From NCBI GenBank assembly GCA_948470475.1, contig OX419338.1, positions 2,153,444 to 2,217,443 of the forward strand: DNA of 64,000 bases, written 5' to 3'. Below the pieces are notes generated by a model. That model worked only from the letters and a program-made list of their open reading frames with translations, searched no databases and was not told the origin of the DNA. Of the stretch, positions 58,401 through 64,000 are shown in pieces. This DNA is from Galaxea fascicularis. Its lineage: Eukaryota; Cnidaria; Anthozoa; Scleractinia; Euphylliidae. The position numbers and the translations under genes are program-made. Position 1 is the first letter of the stretch, and each line of letters starts with the position of its first letter.

Positions 58401-60530
58401 ACGCTACTCCTATTCAGTTAGGACGACTGTGAAATAACTCATGCTTTTGGTCAAGAAAAACCGCTGGCTTAAGCATTTTACCTCAAAAGTACCTTTATTT
58501 CCTTGGCAACATTTGAATTAAAATCTTCCATTTGTTTCAGAATAATGCATAAATATTGACATGTGAAGGATGGTTCTATATTGTGTATCTTTTTTAGACT
58601 GCCAAAAACAAATGGATGTGGTCTTCGTTGTTGATTCCTCAAGCAGTGTCCGGCGTGATAATTTCGAGAAAGTGAAAGACTTTCTGATCAAACTTGTGGA
58701 CAAAATGCACGTTTCTCATAGCATGACACATGCTGGTATCATTCACTACAATCACAGAGCCATCGTGGACTGGGATCTCAACTCAGACCTCGCGCAGAAC
58801 AATGCAAAGCTGAAGGAAGGCATCAAGGTTATAAGATACAAGCCGGGAGGGACTAGGACCGACAGAGCAATGGAAAGTGCTTTGGAAATGTTTAAGCCAG
58901 GGAAAGGTGGGCGATTCTACGTCGCACATGTCCTGATCGTAATTACGGATGGAAAGACTAACCCAAGCTCAAAATCGTACAACGATGTTTTGAAGGGTTT
59001 TAAGGTAAGATATCCTAGGACCTTACGGAAAATATATTGCTACAGCATAATCATCATCGCCACCTATCGTTGACGTCTATAATTATCTTTTTTTAAGCCA
59101 TGCATTTCTTTTATAAGAACGATACAGTGGCTTTGCGCCTGTGCTAAAGGTCTTTGTTGTATTCAAGTGTTACTTTTCAATTGAAATACAGTCGAACCTC
59201 TACTAACGGCCGCCTCTCTACAACGGCAACGGCCACTAAAGTGCATCCCAACTGCCAAAGTAACCTCTCTACAACGGCCAGTTAATCAATGACGGTGTAT
59301 ACAAAACCCCATGTTTTATTGTAAAAGGTCACAAAACTCATCCGTCATTAGTCTGTACGATGGCGGAAATAAAAGAAAATGAAATACCTGAATAATACTA
59401 AAAGCGAACGTTGTACAAACTGATGCCCTCAGAGCAACTTGTTTTGTTTTGTCAATATCTTTCTTCTGAACATTAATGTTTGGTTTCTGTTTTATTGATA
59501 TGTATTTTGATCGTGTTATGTATTTATATGCTACAATAAGCATCTATTTCAAATAGAAATGTACCACCCTTCAAACGGCCACTCTCCTTTGCCCCTAAGG
59601 TGGCCCTTGCGGAGAGGTTCGACTGTATGCAGACACTTCATGAACTGTACACTTGACTCGTTACGAAGACCCCCGAGCGAATCCTTTACCTTGAGCTCGG
59701 AAGCCATGTTTGTTTGGGTTAATTATTTTTTTGTAATCTTTCGTGGAACTTAGTTATTAAAGCGGCATAACTTCAATATGCTTAATACAGTAAAAGATTT
59801 TAATTCTAGTCAATCAGAATATCCTTGTGCTCCGTGCATAAAGAGGTATAAACCTGTTTTTAGACAGCTGAGCATATATCTTTTGTTTCATGTTCATTTA
59901 GCCTTCATGGCAGGCGTAAAAGGGGAGGGGTGGGGAGCGAGAAAACGAGAGGTAAATGGCGGGGGCCTGGGGAGGAGAAAGGGAAAGGAACGCCACCTCG
60001 TTGCTTGAATTCCCACCCACCAATATTTGGGTAATTCAATAAGGCTAACGTCAATACAGGTACACGCTTTTCCGGCTGAATTCACGCCGTGAAGGTCTAA
60101 GATTTTAAAAACCATTGGTGAAGGGCTGGTTCGTTCACTTCCCTGCTAGGAGAGGTCTCTCACGGCGAGAAATAATCGAGAGGAGAGAGACCTCTGCCGG
60201 ACCCCGAGGAGTTTTATCTAACCGCCGACCACACTTCTGGTGTTAACCAAACCATCCCATTAGCTAAAAATGGGCTAACTTAATTAATTAATTTAATTTA
60301 CATATTTTTCAAAGGACGCCAACTTGAATGTAAAGATTGTTGCAGTTGGCGTAGGTTCCTCGGTGGACGAAAACGAGTTGACACAGATTGCCGAGGGGAA
60401 GAAAGAAATGGTCGTTCATGTGGAGAACTTTGACGCACTTATCTCCAGGATTAACGAAATTCTTCAAAAGTCTTGCCAACAAAGGAAAAGGAGGCCGGCT
60501 CAGCCAACCAGCATATTTGCAATACATTGA
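52407..60530 (+). CDS. Secreted Cys-rich / TSP1 / VWA protein (coadhesin-like)
   Basis: Six exons: 52407-52461, 55073-55247, 55570-55799, 57324-57527, 58598-59004, 60315-60530; total 1287 nt, 428 residues, all GT..AG and in phase. Signal peptide MKVLLLSFVLILQTWVIQG. A Cys-rich region (about 20-150) starts TCDRSWTKIGCFKDNQ and includes ACRCAEKALQKGYNVFGLQF and GECWSG, the WSC-like module seen in cnidarian coadhesin-type proteins. One thrombospondin type-1 repeat (about 165-221): YTKWTTWTECSKSCGGGSKS. A VWA domain (about 228-410) has an intact MIDAS start DSSSS (234-238), GGTRTDRA and VLIVITDGKTN. The basic tail KSCQQRKRRPAQP follows. Expected extracellular, binding matrix or metal via VWA; similar proteins occur in coral skeletal matrix. 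No membrane anchor is seen. An in-frame Met at 52371 would lengthen the leader but disturb the signal peptide. Exact ortholog unknown. Confidence 0.9.
55290..55500. repeat. (ATCC)n/(ATTC)n/(AATC)n microsatellite in intron 2
   Basis: Imperfect tetranucleotide tract of CATC, CGTC and AATC units. It makes a false peptide frame rich in H, S, I and P at 55324-55569 that runs up to the true exon at 55570. Confidence 0.9.
55918..56283. mobile_element. CCATTTTACAGTT-family MITE carrying a nested element
   Basis: Left end CAGTGACCTGGCCTATGAAT and right end GGGCCAGGTCACTGAAC then CAACTGTAAAATGGG match the 33407-33635 family. Inside, about 56020-56185 has 'CAGTGGAACCCTGTTAATAC', 'GGCCATTGTTGGGCC' and 'GGTCGTATGATGGAGTTCCA', an inverted-repeat segment of its own (GGAACC / GGAGTTCC type), suggesting a nested insertion. 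In intron 3 of the TSP1/VWA gene. Confidence 0.6.
57540..58078 (+). mobile_element. 3' end of a non-LTR retrotransposon, decayed
   Basis: Frames on + give DHISQDIESLNWLPVNDRLY and then FDLRSQTHTRNTRQRGQLNI. After a stop in place of a Gly/Gln context come RSFTYLGAKIWNNVRDDVKC and SVKVFRKRLVNLLF. This is the typical C-terminal part after reverse transcriptase in CR1/L2/RTE-type elements (LNWLPV..R, RSF.Y.GA..WN.L). Residues usually found between LPVNDRLY and FDLRSQ are missing, so there is an internal deletion. The 3' end is a TGTATGTATG simple tail after CAATAAAG. Retroelements of the animal host, not virus. In intron 4 of the TSP1/VWA gene. Confidence 0.8.
58171..58370. repeat. Perfect palindrome, 94-bp arms, 12-bp loop
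   Basis: 58171-58264 and 58277-58370 are exact reverse complements, 94 of 94 bases, beginning ACAAAGATTTTGGTATTATC and ending at the centre with GAGCGCTAGCCCTTCG; the loop is TCAGAGCGAATC. It lies in intron 4 of the TSP1/VWA gene, 93 bp after the non-LTR tail. No coding capacity. The GACGTTTCGAGCGCTAGCCC core is, from memory, common in repeats of marine invertebrates and fish. Confidence 0.95.
59189..59625. mobile_element. Tc1/mariner- or pogo-like MITE, TIR CAGTCGAACCTCT
   Basis: CAGTCGAACCTCT at 59189 and AGAGGTTCGACTG at 59613-59625, each flanked by TA. 'CTCTCTACAACGGC' phrases are repeated near the left end (59211, 59273). 437 bp without a transposase. In intron 5 of the TSP1/VWA gene. 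Confidence 0.85.
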
Positions 60531-61349
60531 TATTGAGGTAAATCGTTTAATTTCCGCTGTGTCTGTTGATATACTGAAGTCTCTATCGACATTTGATTTT
60601 ACTGTGGAAGTAGCAAGTCATAGATTAAGTTGATGAAAATTGCAATAAAATGGGGCAGTCAATCAGTGAAAGGTTCCGGCAATTCTACTTTTTTTAAATT
60701 TGGATTCTTAGAAGGAGAACGCACACTTATCTGGTGTCCCTGTGCACGACAATACCAGAAAGTTAAAACATTCCTTTAAGGACACCAAAATAGCCCCCGC
60801 CTTAATTTTCAGGGGCGAATGGTCGGAAGGAGTCGAGAATTTATAAGGGGAAGTAGGAACGATCGGATAGGCGAAAACTGGAAATAAAACCTACGGAAAA
60901 CATTTGTTTTTTGCTCGAAATTTGGCTCGGTGACCTACCTTGATTTTTTGCATGCAGGTACTATTCACGATGGCACTTCAAATGTAACAGTTTCGAGGAA
61001 AATTATCTAGTAGAATTTTCTGTAAGTCATAAAACACGTTTTTTTAATGTATTTAATTCTACCAGATAATATTTTTTCACATTGCCTTAAAAGTTAAAGA
61101 ATTTAGGGAGCTTTCCAACAAAGAAATAAAAACGGTAGGTCACCAAAATAGTTTTTCAGATTATTTACAAAAACTGGCATTTATAGGACCTTTCTGTGGA
61201 CCTGGGGTGTTGCCATAGTAACTGATATGACGTCACAAGCACCCTTAAATATAGCTCAACAATAGAGTTCCAAGGAGACATATAGTTTGCCTAGACTATT
61301 AAATATCTTTCTTTGCAATCTTTCATCGTTTCGCAACCCTTTCGAGCCT

Positions 61350-61620
61350 CCTTAATGTGTTCGATTTGAAAGGTGTCTAAATGATTTAATGTGTTCAATT
61401 TGAAAGGTATCTCATCGATTTAATGGAAGGTAGAAATCGACTTAATGTGTTCGATTTAAAGGCGTCTAATCCATTTAAAGGAAGGTAGATATCGACTTAA
61501 TGTGATCGCTTTGATGTGCTCGATTTGAAAAGTATCTAATCGATTGATGAAGGGTATCTAATCGTTTAATGTGATCGATTTAATGTGCTCTAGTTTGAAG
61601 GTATCTAAACGATTTAGAAA
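61350..61620. repeat. ~35-bp tandem repeat GATTTAATGTGTTCGATTTGA
   Basis: About seven degenerate units with 'TTAATGTG(T/A)TCGATTTGAA' and 'GGTATCTAATCGA' words follow one another. No coding capacity. Confidence 0.7.
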
Positions 61621-62857
61621 GTATATGTGATCAGGTTAACTCGTTCGTAACGAGAACCTGCTCAATTTGTAATGTTGAATTTAGGATGGAAGGCCGGGTT
61701 TAAAAAAGAGTGCATGACGTTCGAGGTTTTCTCTTCCATCCTTCATGGACATGGAAGCGACTTATTGTGATAACTGGTAAAAAAGTAGACATAATATTTC
61801 CATTGTCAAATGCAAAAACCACGAACAGAACTCGCAATTTTTCATCAACCTTCTGTCATCAGCGGATAGCGAGCTTGTACGAGTGGAACCTTCTATAAAA
61901 TAAATTATTTCGTGCGTAAGGAGAAGAGTAAGAAGTACTGGCCTTTTTCACATGAGGAATGCGTTTGTAAAACCATTATTAACTTGGCAGTGCGGTTACT
62001 TTTGAGACCGTCATCTTGAGAAAAGAAATTGGGAAAATTGGGAACGAGGGTGGATTGATAATTTATGTCATGACATCATTCCGCAGGCATCATATTCCGC
62101 GTAAAATATGCCATTCCGCAAACTCATTCGGCCTTTTACCCTCACCATATTTTAAGCTCTTGAGTGAAAATAATTTTGGGTGACCGCTAGTCGCTTTTTA
62201 TGCTTTACCCTTTTTCCATAACAAAGCTTTCAAAAGTCATCATTATTGTACGTGGTAACTGTTAAAAGGTACCTTTTTTGGTACCAGAGACACGAAAAAG
62301 GTACGTTTTTTGCCTTAATGCCTTTGTGGTGGACTGCGGTGCTTGGATTACTGAAGATATTGCGTAGGCTTAATTGCTTTCTTCTTGGGGCGCTAAAAAC
62401 ACATACAAAAGCACACGCCGTTCGCGTATTGATTCGTATTCATATTCGTTCATTCCTCTTATGTCTCTGAAAAGCCTGTTGTTACTTTTGGAAAGCTTTG
62501 CCTGAGAATTTCACAGACATGTTTATACGTTTTGCTGTCTTTTGTGAGATTCCTTATTAAAGTCATATTTGCTTAATTTCCATATATTGCACCACGTTTT
62601 GTTTCTTGAATAGTTGGCGGGTCATTCCTTTCAAGAAGAAAGGGCTCAAAAGCTTAAAATGCCCGCGTTTTTTTGAAAAATAGAGGTACCTTTTTTAACT
62701 TTTCACGAAATGGACTGACATAAACAAAAAAGGTAACAATTTTACATTTTGTTCTGTTAAAAATGAATGCAGATTTTTCTGTTGTTAGAATTACCGGAAC
62801 TTTTCACTGTTTGCAGTCCCCTGTTGTATTTAGTTAGTGACCCAAAGCAAACCCCAT

Positions 62858-62946
62858 CATCATGATCACCATTATCTTCATCATCATCTTCATCATCATC
62901 ATCATCACGTTGTCGTCGTCATCATCATCAACATCATTATCATTAG
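62858..62946. repeat. (ATC)n microsatellite
   Basis: ATC/ATCATC units with interruptions, including a CGTTGTCGTCGTC patch. Confidence 0.85.
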
Positions 62947-63611
62947 AAAGCCAATTTGAGGTCAAAGTAAACTTTAACAACTTTTGTAGTGAAGGACGTA
63001 GTTAATTTTTATTCCTTTTGTCTTACAGACAACAGCACAGTAGAGGGAAACCGAAGGTTAAAAGAAAAAAAGTAGACTTTAGATGCATATAAATCTTGTC
63101 AAACTTCACGTGAAAAACCAACAAAGTGCTCAAGCATTAAAGAAAGTCACAAAACAGCTGTATTTTGCTCATTCATACCATGAAGCTTTTTTTTTTGGGA
63201 AGGGGGGGGGGAAAGAAGGGGGGGGGAGTGCGGAGGTGTCGTCCCGCCTGCCATCTTCCAGCTGGAAATTTTAGAGGTTGATGATTTGATCCATTTATAC
63301 CATGGAGCTTGTGGACGGGGGATGCCATCCAGTTTGTCAATATAAATAGGTTGGTTGGATTAAAACCTGACTTCATGGATTGAAATCCGACTCGACGCGC
63401 GGTAGCCCCTTGCGTGATTCCACGCGCGAGAGAACCTCATGGAAAGAAAAAGATCTCAAATGTCTCGCTTGTCTCCTTTTGTCCTAAATGGCCCTGTTTT
63501 GTCCCTTTTGTCCCTGAAATGTCCTTGTCGTCCTGTGTTGTGTCCTTCTTGTCCTTCGAATACAAATTTGTTGAAACAGTTTTATTTTTGCTGAGATTCC
63601 GAACTGTTAAC

Positions 63612-63914
63612 ATGGTTAAACGCGTGTGCCGTGATTGCCCAATTCCGAATTGTGGAGCAAAATATCTCGTTAAATTGTCTAATCATCTCGCAGGTGTACA
63701 TGAATCAGATTATATTAATCGAAGAAAGTGGTTACAAGAAGCGAAATTACAACCTAAGGTTAGAGTGATGATCTCCTCAGCAAAGATGAGCCAGAGATTA
63801 AGACGTCTCAAGAAACGTGTTGTTCGAAAACACTCATTAGTCGCGTGTTGGACCTGTACACTATACTTCAGCAAAAAAAAAAAAGAAAAGTATTTGGGGT
63901 TTTGGTGCACTTAA
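63612..63914 (+). CDS. C2H2-finger-like small ORF (multicopy cnidarian family), probably fragment
   Basis: From ATG 63612 (after TTAAC): MVKRVCRDCPIPNCGAKYLV, KLSNHLAGVHESDYINRRKW, LQEAKLQPKVRVMI. The CPIPNC...NHLAGVH spacing (C-x4-C-x11-H-x4-H) suggests a single zinc finger, and the 'KLSNHLxxVH' phrase recurs, from memory, in repetitive cnidarian ORFs. The frame then runs into an A-rich run (about 63874-63890) and stops at 63914. Upstream codons to 63414 are a CTTTTGTCC repeat and are not counted. It may continue beyond the window or be a decayed transposon ORF. Confidence 0.45.
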   Translation: MVKRVCRDCPIPNCGAKYLVKLSNHLAGVHESDYINRRKWLQEAKLQPKVRVMISSAKMSQRLRRLKKRVVRKHSLVACWTCTLYFSKKKKEKYLGFWCT

Positions 63915-64000
63915 AGGACGACCGCTAAAACGTGCGAGTAATTCAGGAGCTAGGTTTAGGAGAGCAATTGGCGTTAGACGCAAATACGATCCCAAAATTC

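Larger units (their letters stand above)
60531..63611. other. Downstream region of the TSP1/VWA gene, repeats only
   Basis: No supported coding gene. Possible untranslated exon sequence after an acceptor-like CTTACAG at about 63029, since the last coding exon ends near a donor-like GAG|GTAAAT at 60538. Contains the 61350-61620 tandem repeat, an (ATC)n tract, a poly-T/poly-G patch at about 63188-63230, and CTTTTGTCC repeats at 63470-63560. Confidence 0.45.

Overview
The window is eukaryotic, intron-rich, AT-rich nuclear DNA. It most likely comes from an anthozoan cnidarian, probably a stony coral. That placement is an inference from three things: the conserved animal genes; a secreted Cys-rich/TSP1/VWA protein of the coadhesin-like type common in corals and anemones; and dense small inverted-repeat transposons, including a fold-back with an 'ACGTTTCGAGCGCTAGCCC' core. 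Introns follow GT..AG, and all gene models were built by eye from reading frame, splice sites and remembered family sequences. Species cannot be fixed from this alone. | Layout. 1-12.4 kb (+): the 3' two thirds of KDM1A/LSD1 (nine exons, 5' end outside the window), whose last intron carries a 3.2-kb Kolobok-like TTAA element with a broken THAP domain. 12.4-18.3 kb: repeats, including a 1.05-kb fold-back built of ~42-bp units nested inside a C-rich inverted-repeat element, and a doubtful minus-strand coding remnant. 19.8-22.5 kb (-): a two-exon class B DnaJ (DNAJB1/4-like) gene. 22.5-24.3 kb: a divergent promoter region with three heat-shock elements. 24.3-25.5 kb (+): a single-exon BAG-domain co-chaperone. 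25.5-28.9 kb: repeats and hairpins. 29.1-31.9 kb (-): TRAPPC3/BET3 in five exons. 31.9-32.1 kb: a 222-bp head-to-head promoter. 32.1-38.7 kb (+): TAF12 in nine exons. 38.7-43.5 kb: gene-poor. 43.5-45.2 kb: an ORF flanked by a perfect 61-bp inverted repeat. 46.5-49.2 kb (-): a DEDDh-exonuclease pseudogene split by a 1.37-kb TA-flanked element, abutting a possible first exon of a mitochondrial or membrane protein. 52.4-60.5 kb (+): a secreted Cys-rich/TSP1/VWA protein in six exons, with a non-LTR remnant and a perfect 94-bp-arm palindrome in intron 4. 63.6 kb to the end (+): a small C2H2-finger-like ORF. | Functional links. DnaJ-B proteins activate Hsp70 ATPase and BAG proteins release nucleotide from Hsp70. 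The two genes sit head-to-head around consensus heat-shock elements, one of them imperfect, so the pair looks like a co-regulated Hsp70 co-chaperone locus. The BAG protein also carries three I-P-[I/V] motifs, resembling the small-Hsp-binding motifs of BAG3. TRAPPC3 and TAF12 share a compact housekeeping-type promoter but not a pathway. KDM1A stands alone. Most of the rest is a record of small DNA transposon activity, with at least seven or eight inverted-repeat families.
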